Positions 12,519-24,357 are shown, counted from the stretch's first letter. The stretch: DNA of 64,000 nucleotides from Nigrospora sphaerica (GCA_018287875.1 JAGVVL010000015.1:1178001-1242000), one strand, 5' to 3'. Numbers and translations are program-made. Notes: generated by a model not told the origin, from the letters alone.

Positions 12519-15314
12519 CCACGGCCATTCCTTGCAGGAGAGACTCAGGCAGCGGTGCCGTGTTTCGCTCGCCATTGGTCGCGTCTCTTCTTTCACCAGC
12601 ACCAGCTGCCTGGGCTCTCTCATCCTCCATCATCAACGGATGCCAATGCCGGTCACGTACCCGCACAACACACCTGCACACTCCCCTCTGCTTGATATAT
12701 CGCGAGATCTACCCCTCGCGATCCCCCGTACCCACTGCTCTCCTCAGCGCCGTCAGCCCAAGCCAAGACCGGCCGTGAGCGGCTCTTTTCCACTTTTTCC
12801 CTTCCTCCCCCGCCAGACGGCACGGGGTGGAGCGTCATTCCCGGTGAGCAGCTGAGTGGGATGCATGGACCGGGATTGCCACTTCTCCTTCGGGCGACGT
12901 GCAGCTCTCGTTGTCTGCCGTGCCACATTGCCCAAAGTCATGAGCCTGTTCAGTCCTGCACCAACCAGCCGCCGGTTATACTGGGTACATATTACTTAGT
13001 ACCTGACGGCCGGACTCTCTCGTCTCGACGTAGGCCACCAACTGGATTCTTTCACCCGCGAGGTCCACGCCGGTTTCACCCTCCCCTTCTTGGCTCCTCT
13101 GCCCGCCGTGGTCTGCACCGGCTGACCAGGGCGCCAAGAAGCGAGATGCAGACGGGCAATACGGCCATCGCATCGGCTCCGGAGGGGGGGGGGAGGAGGG
13201 CCAAAGGTGTTTCCGCGCCGCACGTCTGCTGGGTTGCTACGAGCGATGCCGCCAAACCAGGCCCGTCGTGCTCTGATGGTCTGACATGTCGCTCTAGCTG
13301 TTTGTAACTTACACTGTGCCTTTTGCGTCGCCCGGGGCTATGGTGCAATCAGTACATGCCCACACCGATGAGCCAATGACTGCCGCCGCCGCGTTCAGCA
13401 CATACCTGCAACGGGCCGTTGACGACCTGTCTATTTATCTATATAACCCCTTTGCCAATATGCGTACATCCCTACCGGGCCCGAGAAAGTATATCCGACC
13501 GCTCTTCGACCGCCATCGGCTGTCGTAATGGGCTGGCTAATACGGGACGCCGGGCCACTCCGCTCTCACCGGGCCCGTCGCCCTGTATCGTTCCCTCCTT
13601 GGCCATCGATCGACCCTGCGTGAGCGAACAGGACGCCTCTCACGAAGAGGCAACCAACCGCGGCCGCAGCCAGACGTGAAAAGGGCAGCAGCGGCAGCGG
13701 CAGCAACAGCAGCAACATCATAAGGGCTCAAACCAAACCAAATGGTGGTAACTAAGGTGAAGCTCTCAATCCAACCCGTCGATGATCGCTCGAGCCCCGC
13801 CGCCCAAGCGACCATCCATGAATCAACAAGCATACGCCGCAATATGTATCGGGAGTTGTTAATTATCTTATACGTGAGATGCTCGTCGAGTACGAGCCCG
13901 TCCAGCCGTGCCGTCAAGCCGGGAGCGTGCAGCCCCGACCAACAAAACGAGCCCCTGAGGTACCAGGAACGAGTTCTCGTTCTGCCCTTCCCTATATTGG
14001 CATCGCGAAGGTGTTCTCTTACATTGTTGCTCTTTCCTGGTCCAGCAACCCCGTGTTTCTCTTCGGGCGTCTACTGAACGGTGCGCCGCATTGGCCTTGG
14101 GACCAAAAGGGGGATCGGTGGAAAGCCGCGTTCGTCATGAAGAGCAGTGGATCGCTACCGTTGTGGTAACGTGTACCTACATTCTCCAGGCGAAAGCCCA
14201 CTGCCCACCGTCCAGTATGGGTCACTCTGCAACCGCCCATGGTCACTGATCATCTTGTCCGAGGTCTCACGCGTCCTGTAGCCAAGCCGAAAGGATCTCC
14301 TCGCCAGTCCGAGACGGGCACGTTACACAACAGGCTGTCCATGCTGGCCCCCTCACAGCGGCCTACCCACCAGCGGCCATCCAAGGGCCTCGGTCCTATT
14401 GTGACGTGGAACCGAGGGGCATTCCCGTAGAAGTGAATCAGCAGCCGTACGCACTTTTTCGGAACCACGTATTGTACTGCTGACCCCCGCCCTTACCCCT
14501 ACCTTTCCGCGCCCTGAAAAGCAACCAAACAAGAGGTCTAGTTTGTTGCCGGAATGAGAAGAAGGTCCGGCTGGGGTGTGCCAGCGCCGGTATACCATGC
14601 TATACCAAGTCACGATAGGCGCTGCCTTGCAACCCGCCCACACGTGGTCCCGGCAGGACGGGGCCACTCAGCGACAGCAACGTGCCGTGCCGTGTCCGAG
14701 CGGCGCTGGCCCTGGAGGTCCTTTCCCTTTGTCTTGCCCGCTCCCTACGGTCGCTGCGCAGGCCTCCAGGGCCGCTGTCTCAGTCCGAGGGCAGAAATTG
14801 GACGCCACACCGGCCGCTTGGCTGAGCTCGGTCCTTTTTCTCCCTCTCGCCATCTCGGAGAAGGGCCCGGCCGCCGCTACCCGCTGGAGGCTGGCCCAGG
14901 CCACCCCCTTCGATAGCTGGGCGGGCGCCACCGGATTGGGTGCAGCTGTCTTGACCCGTGGGTGCGCCGGATGCATCAAGAAGGGGGTGGCACGCATCGG
15001 AACGGAGGCGAGGGAGAGGACGCAGGCTCGGCAGGGCAGGTGGAAACGCGTGTGGGCCGAGGGGTGGACCTGGGTTGGTGAGGAGAGATATGCCGGACGG
15101 ACGAGTATCTCTCAATAGCGTGTTTCTGTAGTTCGCCCCGCTTCGTGAGCGAGACCAAGATGTGGGATGCGGAACAGGTAGGTCTTCTAGGACGTGGCAG
15201 CCAGTGGGCCAGACCGGGAACATCTGAAGGGGCTCAGTTTCGACATGCCGACCATCTGATTGTTTGCACTTTTGATTGACTAGTGTCTGGTAGCTAGCGG
15301 CAGCAGGGGCTATC

Positions 15315-17345
15315 TTATTTGAGGAGCAAATCCCACAGCGCATCCCGGTTCATGTAATCGTGGTGTATGATGCTGACCAGCCAGGCGTCTTTCCGCAGCT
15401 TCTCGAGGAGCTTGGAGCTCTCACTCCCTTTGGGGTAGACCTTGGCCCACTCGCCGAAGATGCCAAAGGCCTCCTCGCTCCAGGCGCGGAAGCTGACCTC
15501 CTCGATGATGGTGGGCGTGATGATCTCCTTGCCGGGGAAGACGCCCCAGGTGACGGCGTTGGTGCTCGCCTCCTTGACCTCGCCCGAGAGGCCGCCCGTG
15601 AGATCCGACGAGACGAAGTCGCCGGCGGCGTTGGCGGCGTAGAAGCAGACGGAGCCCTGGACCTCGGAGCTCTGGAGCCGCTCGAGCAGCACCCGCCACT
15701 CGGCCGAGGGCAGGAAGAACTCGACAAAGGCCTTCTGGAAGACGAAGCCGTGCTGGGGGCCCCAGCCGAACGTAGGGTCTGTCGACCGCAGGCCGTTGAC
15801 GGCGGGCTGCGACGCCACGGTCCACCAGCCCTTGGAGTTGAGCCGGACCAGCGTGTCCGTGATGGTGCCCGTCTCGGCGTTGAACTCCTCCTCGCTCCAG
15901 GGGATGGCGGGGAGCTCACCCTTGAGGTGGCGCACGAACAGGCCACTGACGTCCTCGGCGCGCGTGGGGTGGCCCCAGAGGGCCATGGCCTGGGCGTTGG
16001 TGACGTGGAGGCTGGGCCCGTAGCCGTCGATCTCGCCGTAGGCCGGGGACCGAGCGTCGCCCCAGCGTCCGTTGGGGAAGTCGTCCCAGGTGGCCTCGCG
16101 CCCCAGCGCGCCCTCGCCCTCCGAGATGGCCAGGGTGCTCGCCCGGGTGTTGAAGGGCTGCGCCGGGATGCCGGCGTCGGCCGCCGTGACCTCGTACTCG
16201 GGGTGGGACGGCGTGCGGCCCATGACGATGATGCGGTTCCGGTTGTCTGAGCTGGCCGAGGACTGTCGGCGGGAGCCGTTCTGAATCGCCTGCACCTGGG
16301 CGGCGGCGGGCGGGGTTACGTCGCCGTTGATGGTAAGGGTCGGGATGTTGGGCATTATGACAACGGCCTCGTCGTCGTCCTCGGCGGATTCCGGGGGGAT
16401 CAGGCCCGTCGTCTCGAGGATGAAGGAGACGGCCTTTTCGAGGTTGAGGGTGTAGAAGTGGAAGCCCTGGGGGCCCGGCGTCCGGCTCTTGATCTCCTTA
16501 ACCTTCTCGACGATTTCGCCGAGGACTTGGACGCCGACGTTCTTGACCTTCTCGTCATCCTTCTTCACGGCGTCCAGGCGGGCCATGATGGCCTCGGGAA
16601 TGTGGGCGTGGCTGAGCTTGGTGGTCCTCTTGATCATCTGATAGCTCTGGATGGGCATCAGGCCGGGAATGATGGGTATCGTCTTGAAGGCACCGCTCGG
16701 GTGGTCGCGCAGCGTCGCCTCGAACTTGTCGTAGGCGTCGGTGTCGAAGAAGAGCTGCGTCATGAGGAAGTCGGCGCCGGCCTGCGTCTTTTCCACCAGG
16801 TAGGGCAGGTCGCGCTCCAGGCTCTGCCCCAGCGGGTGGCTCTCGTCGGCGTGACCCTCTGGATAGGCTGCCACGCCCACGCAGAAATAATCCCCGTGGT
16901 TCTGCTTGATGTAGCGCACCAGGTCGACGGCCCACACGAACGAGGTGTCAATGGCGTCTTCGGGGTCTTGATTCGGGTCCTGGTACTCGTCGGCCCGCGG
17001 GGGGTCGCCGCGCAGCGCCAGGATATTCCGGATGCCCAGCACCTTGGCCTCCTCCAGCGCGCTGTCGATCATCTTGCGGCTCATATTGGTGCAGGTCAGG
17101 TGCAGGCAGGTCGTCAGGTTCAACTCGCGCTGGCAGATCTCGGCGAGCTCGAGCGACTTGGTGGCGGTTGAGCCACCGGCGCCCCAGGTAACGTTAACGA
17201 ACAAGGGGCGCAGGGCCCTCGCCATGCGGTCGAGGCGATCGCGCAGGTTCGAGAAGCCCATGGCCGTCTTGGGCGGGAAGAACTCGAGCGAGAAGTAGAC
17301 GGCGTCGGCCGGCAGCGCGGCGATCTTGTCGGTGATTTTCTCCAT
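15315..17345 (-). CDS. MET12: Methylenetetrahydrofolate reductase, MET12 type
   Basis: This cytosolic flavoenzyme reduces 5,10-methylene-THF to 5-methyl-THF and supplies the methyl group for methionine synthesis. It is a single coding exon of 676 aa. The N-terminal TIM-barrel reductase domain covers about residues 1-310, with SLEFFPPKT, VTWGAGGST, HLTCTNM, NILALRGDPPR and GFHFYTLNLEKA. A variable acidic and Ser/Gln-rich linker follows. The C-terminal regulatory domain (from about 430) carries FPNGRWGDARSPAYGE and AVTWGVFPG. The N-terminal signatures match the yeast Met12/S. pombe Met9 branch better than Met13. The start is MEKITDKIAALP. The frame stays open 77 codons further upstream but has no ATG there, and a consensus donor (GTAAGT, 17573) and acceptor (CCCCAG, 17505) suggest a 5'UTR intron. 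Third positions are very C/G-rich. Confidence 0.95.
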   Translation of the reverse strand: MEKITDKIAALPADAVYFSLEFFPPKTAMGFSNLRDRLDRMARALRPLFVNVTWGAGGSTATKSLELAEICQRELNLTTCLHLTCTNMSRKMIDSALEEAKVLGIRNILALRGDPPRADEYQDPNQDPEDAIDTSFVWAVDLVRYIKQNHGDYFCVGVAAYPEGHADESHPLGQSLERDLPYLVEKTQAGADFLMTQLFFDTDAYDKFEATLRDHPSGAFKTIPIIPGLMPIQSYQMIKRTTKLSHAHIPEAIMARLDAVKKDDEKVKNVGVQVLGEIVEKVKEIKSRTPGPQGFHFYTLNLEKAVSFILETTGLIPPESAEDDDEAVVIMPNIPTLTINGDVTPPAAAQVQAIQNGSRRQSSASSDNRNRIIVMGRTPSHPEYEVTAADAGIPAQPFNTRASTLAISEGEGALGREATWDDFPNGRWGDARSPAYGEIDGYGPSLHVTNAQAMALWGHPTRAEDVSGLFVRHLKGELPAIPWSEEEFNAETGTITDTLVRLNSKGWWTVASQPAVNGLRSTDPTFGWGPQHGFVFQKAFVEFFLPSAEWRVLLERLQSSEVQGSVCFYAANAAGDFVSSDLTGGLSGEVKEASTNAVTWGVFPGKEIITPTIIEEVSFRAWSEEAFGIFGEWAKVYPKGSESSKLLEKLRKDAWLVSIIHHDYMNRDALWDLLLK

Positions 17346-17504
17346 TATGACGGCTTGCAGACGACGGCACGAATTGGGCGGCGGGGAGAAACTCGTCGGC
17401 CTCGTGAGGGAGGAGGGGGAACGCTCGAAGCTGGCGACGCCGAAGGTGAGCAAGCCTGGGCCGATAAGGATGGGGATGGGATGTCTGACTTCTGGCCCGC
17501 TAAC

Positions 17505-17573
17505 CTGGGGGAAGAGCGACGAAGAGGGGTCTCGAGTTTTAAAGAGCACTAGGTAGGCAAGTGCCCAACTTAC
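17505..17573 (-). other. Probable 5'UTR intron of the MTHFR gene
   Basis: On the minus strand GTAAGT begins at 17573, and a C-rich stretch ending in CAG finishes at 17505. This gives a 69-nt intron about 160 nt before the ATG. Size and motifs are typical for this genome. It explains why the frame upstream of the ATG happens to be open without any Met codon. Confidence 0.45.
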
Positions 17574-19704
17574 CAATCTCTTAAGTAATGGGATGGGCGT
17601 GCGAGCCGGGCAAGCGATGGTCGCGAGTCGTTCGCGGCGAAGGGCGAAAAAAAAAACAGGTCGATCAGTCCCTCACGTCACCCATTTCGACCCGGGCTCG
17701 GGCTCCGGTATCGTATGGGAGGGCTATCTATCAGCCGTGAGCCGCCGCGGGGCCAGGAGGGTCGGGTCGCCCACGCGTCCGGAGCGGATACGTGCAAGCA
17801 GAAGGGCAGAATTGGAATTTCTCTTCAATCCCCCCCCGCCGTCTTCGGCGCATTCGTCCGTCCATCCCCTCATCCCATCGCAACCCCTCCATAAAATGGC
17901 GTAAGCCGCCAACCAAGACGACCGAGGGTCCTGGGCCAACCCACAGCCCCACCCACAGCCAGTATATTCGTACGTTGTACTACGTACTTGGTTTACGAAC
18001 GAATGTACTCCGTTCGGTTGACAGAGTCCCCTGGGCTGCCTGCGTAACAATGGGTGATCTGCCGGACCTTCCTACTTACTATCCGAGCTTTATGAAGTGT
18101 GTAAGTACCAGGTTAGGGAAGTATGCATTCAAATAAGCACCCAAACCTGCTGCTGTACCACTCGTGCTCCCCCGGGGCTTCGTCTTGTACGGCACGAGAA
18201 GAAAGTCGGTACCCGATGCGGCCACCAGACGTCTCCTTGTCCCACCTTGCACTCGATGGACCGGGGGGTTACCCGTATCGCTGCCCTCCTTGGCTCCGGC
18301 TTGATCCGCGGTCGCGTGCCGTGTGGGCCGCCGGCCAGCAAGACGGTGCTGCCGCCCACCACCACCACGCTCTCCGGAGTTGGTCCCGGTTCGATATCGG
18401 CGCTTCGATTCTGTATGCCGCCGTCGCCGCGGGTCCGGTCCCCATCATCCAACACGGGCTCGGTAGTGCCGGCCTTTGTCTGTGGTGCCATCCGCGGCTT
18501 GACCGTGGCGATACACAGATCCAGTTTCGCCAGCTGGTAGCAAACCAGTATGCCAGAAAGCCCACCTGCTGCAGCTCTTTCCTCGGCTGGTCAACTGAGG
18601 AATCCATGGGTACTTTTTGTTACGTCTGGTTTTGCATTGTAACGCCGGCTACGACGAGGGTGTCGCCATGACAGGGAGTCGCGAGCATCATAGGCTGCGT
18701 TTTGTCCGACGGCTAAAGCAGTAGCTCCAAGTTGAGAGAAGACAGAGGATAGACAGTGCGGAAGTAGAAAAGCGGCTTAAACATCGTCGTGACGTGATAT
18801 AGACTTGAGGCACGAAGCACCTTGGACAGGATCCCGTGTCCGACCTCGTTGATAGGGTATCCCATCTCCGCTAGATATTTTACCTTTGTGTTTTATCGAT
18901 ACAAGTCGTACCCATCCGCCTCCTTCATCCCATGGACAAGAACTTACAAGTTGACCATACCGATGCAGGAGTGGCCAGGGTATCGGTAATGTTGAGAATG
19001 GAATGCCACGACGACGCAGCATTCCTCGCTGTCCGAGACGAACTGGTAAGCGCAAGACACGACAGCTGTAATCACGTTCAATATTCGGTAGCCTGGCAAC
19101 TGAAGATTTATCCACAGCTGACCTTGTCCCAACTATCATCGGCCTTTAGGACGACGCCAGGAATCCCATCCATATTCGCGAGAAGGGTGACCAATTAGAA
19201 GAAGCCGACGCGACGACGGCTTTACGATCCACCTTACTTTTTACCGTACCAAAATGAGGGGCGAGAGACGGACGCTAACAACTGCAAGCTTATCAGCACC
19301 TCGCCTCGAAACAGGAGCTCGGGAACGCCTAAGGGTCCGGGGTTGCCTACCCTTTTTTTTCGATTTGTAAGCTCGGCTTCGGCTGGCTGGTCCTCACCCC
19401 AGTTCAGGGAGCCAGTGCCCTCGAGACTTGCCCCCCTAGAGGACGTTGCCCGAAATCGATGATGAATATCCAGCAAGGATCCATTGCCAGATGGGCCCCC
19501 CCCCCCCCCCCCGGTCAACAGGGTCTGGGGGGATGGCCGCCGTTGGTTTCGATGGGCAAGGGGACGCACTCAGCGATTAGCCATCTCCAGCTTATAATTT
19601 GTAACCGTTGCTGCTTCCCTCTCGGTGTTTCTCCCCGTCGTTCGTATAGCACCGCGTCTCTGGCGTGCCCCTAAGCGATAGAGAACCACTGCACCGGAGT
19701 CACC
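17574..19704. other. Intergenic region between divergent MTHFR and aminotransferase genes
   Basis: The two genes are divergently transcribed, so this 2.1 kb holds both promoters. The open frames in it (up to about 180 codons near 18123-18671) have no recognisable domain and conflict on both strands. The stretch 18700-19250 is less GC-rich than its surroundings. A 17-C homopolymer (listed separately) lies about 190 bp before the aminotransferase ATG. Confidence 0.5.
19496..19512. repeat. C17 homopolymer
   Basis: Seventeen consecutive C residues lie about 190 bp upstream of the aminotransferase start. Such a tract is prone to slippage and to sequencing or assembly error, so its exact length is uncertain. 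The G strand could form quadruplex structure. Confidence 0.85.
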
Positions 19705-21773
19705 ATGGAGTCGTCGATCGGAAGCGCGGACGTGGCGAGGCCGCGGCCCAAAGACATGAGCCACCACTTCTCCGACGTGAGCCTGGCGCGCGCGCCGAAC
19801 AAGATGAAGGAGTACTACAAGTTCTTCCTCATCCCGGGCATTGGCCAATTCGCCGGCGGTGCGTAGAAACCCCCGCGGGATTATGGCCTCCCCCGGCTGG
19901 TGGCCTCGCCCGTGTGTTCTTCCCTTGCTTGCAGTCGTGCTGACGGGGTCCCCCCCTTCCCACCCGCAGGTCTTCCCCATCCGTCCTTCTTCCCCTTCGA
20001 CACCCTCGAGGGCCAGGTCGCCAAGCCGGAACGCTGGACGCCGACGCCCAACGGGCCGGGCGACGCCGACGCGCTCGCCTCGAAGCTCGCGTCGGCCTCG
20101 CTCGCCCGGAGCTCCGACCCGGCCGCGGCCCAGCACATCTACGTGCCGCACGAGGCGGCCGCCGGCGACCCCGGGAAGCGCATCGACGTGGCAACGGCCC
20201 TGCAGTACGGGCAGGCCAGCGGCTACCCGGCCCTCCTCTCTTTCGTCCGCCAGTTCACGCGCGAGAATCTGCACCCCAACGTGCCCTACGAGGGCGGACC
20301 CGAAGTCATCTTCACCGTCGGCTCCACCGACGGCATGGCCAAGACGCTCGACCTCTTCACCAACATCTGGGTCGAGGGCAAGAACCCCGTGAGCGAGCGC
20401 CAGGGCCTCCTGACCGAGAAGTTCATGTACCCGAACGTGCTGGGCCAGGCGCAGCCCCGCGGCGTCCAGATTGCGCCCATCGAGATTGACGAGGGCGGCA
20501 TGGCCGTCGACGGCCCCGGTGGCCTGGAAGATGTGCTGTCCAGCTGGGACGAGAGCAAGGGAAGGAGGCCGCACCTCATGTACACGGTAACGTACGTCGG
20601 TCCCGGTCCGGCGCGCCGCCCCGGGGGTGAAGGGATCAAGGGGGGCAAGTGCATCAGCTGCTAACGACGGCTCGCAGGATGGGCCACAACCCGACGAGCG
20701 GCGTCCTATCCTTGGAGCGCCGGAAGGAGATCTACGCCGTCTGCAGCAAGTACGACGTCGTCATCGTCGAGGACGATCCGTACTGGTACCTGCAGTTCCC
20801 GTCGGCCGCCGTCGAGGAGGCCAAGGCGCGCGGCAAGCCGATGCCGGAGCCCCGGGCGGCCAACACGCTCGAGAAGAAGTCGGGCTACCCCTTCCTCGAC
20901 TCGCTGGCGCCGTCCTTCCTCAACATCGACGTCGACGGCCGCGTCGTGCGTCTCGACACCTTCTCCAAGACGGTGGCGCCGGGCTGCCGCATGGGCTGGG
21001 TCACGGCGGCGCCCGAGATCGTCGAGCGCCTCCTGCGCGTCAGCGAGGCCACGACGCAGCAGCCGTCGGGCTTCGTGCAGGCCATGGTGGCCGAGGCGCT
21101 CATGGGCCAGCAGGCCGAGGCGCAGGGCCGCTTCTCCCTCCTGCGGTCGAACCGCGAGAGGGCCGCCTTCCGCGGCTGGCAGACGGACGGCTGGGTCCGC
21201 TGGCTGGCCGGCCTGCGCGGCCAGTACGAGCGGCGCATGAACCGCATGTGCACCATCCTCGAGGCCCACGCGACGCAGCTCAAGCAGTCGACGCCCGCGC
21301 GCGGCCCGGACGCCGACTGGGGCGTCGTCACCAAGACGCGCCTGTACGACTTCGACTGGCCGCGCGGCGGCATGTTCCTCTGGCTCCGCATGCGCTTCGA
21401 GACGCACCCGCTCTACATGAAGCCCGGCTCTCGCGGCCGCGTCCTCGACGGCCCCGCCCTGTCGACCGCCCTCATGATGCTGCTCACCCACAAGCCCTAC
21501 CTCGTCCTCGTCTCGCCCGGCATGATGTTCAGCGCCACCCCCAAGATCGCCACCACCCAGGGCTGGGCCTACTACCGCCTCTGCTTTGCCGCCGAGAGCG
21601 AGGAGAACATCGACGCCTGCTCGGAGCGCTTCGGCAAGGGCGTGCACAGGTTTTGGCGCATCAAGAAGGCCCAGGAGATGGAAGACCTGTTGGACGAGGT
21701 CAACTCGGCCCGCAGCGAGGGCCTAACGAACGGAGAGGAGCTGGCCAACCTGGGAGCCTACATGGGCTGCTAG
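19705..21773 (+). CDS. PLP-dependent aromatic/2-aminoadipate aminotransferase (ARO8-like)
   Basis: This fold-type I class I/II aminotransferase resembles yeast Aro8 and fungal kynurenine/2-aminoadipate transaminases. They interconvert aromatic amino acids or 2-aminoadipate with their 2-oxo acids using 2-oxoglutarate. Three exons (19705-19858, 19970-20591, 20678-21773) keep frame and give 623 aa. Exon 1 encodes a short N-terminal region ending KFFLIPGIGQFAGG. Exon 2 opens with LPHPSFFPFDTLEGQ and has the GSTDGMAKTLDL segment. Exon 3 carries MGHNPTSGVLS, the substrate/PLP-aspartate region VEDDPYWYLQFPS, and the Schiff-base lysine near residue 356 in FSKTVAPGCRMGW. I chose the acceptor at 19969 over an earlier CAG at 19934 because it restores the conserved GGLPHPS junction. 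Exact substrate cannot be told from sequence. Codon use is very GC-rich. Confidence 0.93.
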
Positions 21774-22587
21774 GCGTCGTGTCCCGAGGTGACACCAGGT
21801 GGTGTAGGACAGGTCAGCCGCGGCTTCGAAAGCCCTCGAACCCGAGGATGATGCCCCGCGCTCTTTGGTACACACATGTCGCGCCTGTCGCCCGTGGCAG
21901 TGCTCAAAGGATCAACGGGAGGCAGAGCAAGGGCGATATACAAGACCCCAAGAGAGCAGAACAAGGAGTTCGTCGTGGCGAAAACGGACGATCAATTGGA
22001 TGCCGCGCAGCATCGAATATCTCTAGTCATAAGCTACGTACGGTCTGGACAGCAAGCCAGGCGAAGCAGCTACTTTTCTGAGAATGTATTGGTAGAGGCC
22101 GAAGAAAGAGATGGATACACGAACTCACGAGAACAATCAAATCAAACAGGCCCTTCAAGGGTAAAAATAGGAAAGGTGGCGAGCGAACCAAAGGCTGCTA
22201 TGATACGAAGCGGTTCATTGCTTTTGCCGAGGTCATTACGCAGCACATGACCAGAGAGCTCCGGCGCATGGCTAATGGGCCCCGTGGCGTGCAACTAAAC
22301 AGCTGGCTAACAGTATCTCGTCGTGATGTCTACGTTTTGTGTGGAACGGAACGCGGGGGGCATGGGCGGTCATTCTTGCGTGGAAAGGCGACACCATTAC
22401 ATTGATCGTAAGATGTCATTGCATAAACCTGAGAAAGCAAAACCATAGTGCCGGAATCATCATGATTGATCTACTCGTCGTCCGAGCCAGTACGCCTAAA
22501 CTAGTACTTCCATTCCGAGTAGCAGCAAAACACAAACCCTTTTCACACCCATCAAAACGAGGCCCGCTCACCAAGCACTCGTCCTAT
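21774..22587. other. Convergent intergenic region (3' ends of aminotransferase and RPL4)
   Basis: The two flanking genes converge, so this 0.8 kb should hold both 3'UTRs and terminators. I see no credible coding frame. A continuation of one reading frame past the aminotransferase stop is not supported by any splice site. Confidence 0.6.
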
Positions 22588-23764
22588 TTAATCCTCGTGG
22601 AGGGTCTCGGCGAAGCCGGCAGGGGTAGCCGGGGGCTTGCCAGCCTCCTTCTTCTGCGAGCCAATGTTGTCCTTGACGAAGGTGGCGTGGTAGGGGTTGA
22701 GGCGGAGCATGACCTGCTTGTTGCGCAGAGGGTTCTTCTTCTGGACCGACTGGCGCTTGGAGACGGCAGCACCCTTGGGGGCGCGGAGGACGCTCTGGAT
22801 TTCGGAGCTGTTGATCAGACGGCCCAGGTCGGCGTTGGAGACCAGGTTCGAGGGCAGGAGGAAGTCCTTCTTGAGCTCCGAGGGCTGGGTGGTGGTGCCG
22901 TAGATGTTGTCCAGGGCCTTGAAGGCAGCCGAGGTCCAGACAACGAAGCGGCCGAGGTGGCCACCAGGGGCGAGCTGGAGGAGGTTCAGGGCGTAGACGT
23001 CGCAGGTCTCGCAGCCGGGCATGTTGCGGAAGCCCTTGACGAGGTCACGGCCGTCGACGGTCGAGTCGTAGACGACGAGGGGACCGCGGCGCTGTCTGTG
23101 GCGGCGGCCTCTCATCTTGCCCTTACCGGCGCGCAGCTTCTTGGACTGCTTGGCCTTGAGCACATCAGCGCCAGCACCGACCGAGGTCAGGATCTTGAAG
23201 GCGGCCGAGGTCTTGACGGCGGCGTTGTTCTCGAAGAGAGCCGAGTCGATGACCAGGGGAACCTCGGGGACCGAGGCGATCTGGTGGCCACGGGCGAGCA
23301 GCAGGGGGGCGACCGAGGAGGCAGCCAGGGCGGAAGCAGTAGCGAAGCGCCTTGGATGCAGTGTTAGCCCCATTGTCCCAGTTTCCGGTTTGCACAATCC
23401 CAACTCACTTCTGGCCCTGGTTGATCTTGACGTGCCACTTGCGCCAGATCTTGGTAGGGGCGAACATGCGACCGGATCGGCACATGTTACCGAAGGCAGC
23501 CTGACCGGCACGGTGGGTACCACCACCCGAGACACGGGGAATACGGGCAACAGCACGACCAGTACCCCAGGACTCGGCCGAGGTCTGGTGACCGGCCTTC
23601 TCGCTCACGGAGTAGGGCTGGCGCTTGTTCTTGGCCATACCGGTGTGGACCGACTGAACGATATCAGGGCGGATGGGCGAGTTGAAAACGGAGGGCAGAG
23701 GGTGCGAGGCACCCGTGGGGGCGCCATCCTTGCCGATGATGGTGACGGTCGGTCGAGAAGACAT
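22588..23764 (-). CDS. RPL4: 60S ribosomal protein L4 (uL4)
   Basis: This is a structural protein of the large ribosomal subunit, with an extended loop that lines the exit tunnel. Two exons (23764-23409 and 23350-22588) give 372 aa, the usual fungal length. The N-terminus reads [14 protein letters not shown]. Signatures include [40 protein letters not shown], the basic loop [17 protein letters not shown] and [19 protein letters not shown]. The 58-nt intron has GTGAGT and a non-canonical-looking but valid CCAAG acceptor, and it splits the KR codons of [16 protein letters not shown]. Codon use is strongly biased towards C/G-ending optimal codons, as expected for a highly expressed gene. A second intron probably lies in the 5'UTR. 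Confidence 0.97.
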
Positions 23765-23788
23765 TTTGTCGTCGGTCGGTGGGCGAGT

Positions 23789-23912
23789 CTGCGAATCGGG
23801 TGGTATCGTCAGCAAAAGAGAAGCGGCGAGAAGGCAGGAAAATAAGAATTGACGCGAGGAGACGGCCGGCTCGTCAATGACAGAAACATAGGGTCGAACA
23901 GCAACGACTTAC
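23789..23912 (-). other. Probable 5'UTR intron of RPL4
   Basis: On the minus strand a GTAAGT donor begins at 23912, a CTGAC branch point lies near 23808, and a CGCAG acceptor ends at 23789, about 25 nt before the RPL4 ATG. The 124-nt length is larger than coding introns here. 5'UTR introns are common in fungal ribosomal protein genes. Confidence 0.6.
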
Positions 23913-24357
23913 CTCGACTACGGGTGGGCGCTGGGCGTATGTCGTCCTTCGGTCGTGGAAGTCGACTTGTCGTTGGAGGTCGAGAAAAAAGATCCCAACC
24001 GCACACAAGCCCGAATTTTCGAATATTGCACTGGTGGGCAAGCCGGGCGCGCAGGCAGGGTTGGCTCCATATGCGCCCCACCTTTTCAAGCTCACTCTTC
24101 TAACTGGGCTTAGCTTCAAATTGACCTATGGCTGGGCTACCCACAACCAGCACGGTCAGTCACCAAGTTGACGGCCTGGCGAGCTGGCAAGTACATTGGT
24201 GGCAACGGCAGGTTGGTCCAGTCGGCGTTTGAAGCAACAACTGGAAGCAATCGTGCTTCTGGGGCCAGCAGGAAGGAGTACCAACAAGAACGCCAAAACT
24301 TCAAAACTCATGATCCTCATGACTTTCCACGAGCATCGCAAGGGCAAAAATAAGTTT
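23913..24357. other. RPL4 promoter region
   Basis: No open frame of note. The stretch upstream of RPL4 on the minus strand is C/T-rich in parts and runs into the tRNA gene. No specific transcription-factor site was identified with confidence. Confidence 0.5.

Larger units (their letters stand above)
5061..15314. other. Gene-poor intergenic tract of about 10 kb
   Basis: I find no conserved coding sequence in this tract between the GSK3 leader and the 3' end of the MTHFR gene. Open frames of 100-265 codons occur on both strands, but they overlap one another, are Pro/Ser/Arg-rich and show no domain. The DNA stays GC-rich and is not obviously repeat-derived. It contains isolated splice-like sites, C/T-rich tracts (for example 7400-7640 on the plus strand), microsatellites and a perfect palindrome, which are listed separately. 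It could hold non-coding transcripts or distal control elements for GSK3. That is inference from position only. Confidence 0.45.

Noticed and set aside
15360..17171. Long plus-strand ORFs antisense to MTHFR (296 and 237 codons)
   Set aside because: They are mirror frames created by GC-rich codon use of the real gene. Their translations have no domain.
17346..17576. 77-codon in-frame extension of the MTHFR ORF
   Set aside because: It has no ATG (it begins at TTG), contains a consensus donor and acceptor, and the family start is MEKITDKIAALP.
20706..21647. 313-codon minus-strand ORF antisense to the aminotransferase
   Set aside because: Shadow of a gene with strong third-position GC bias.
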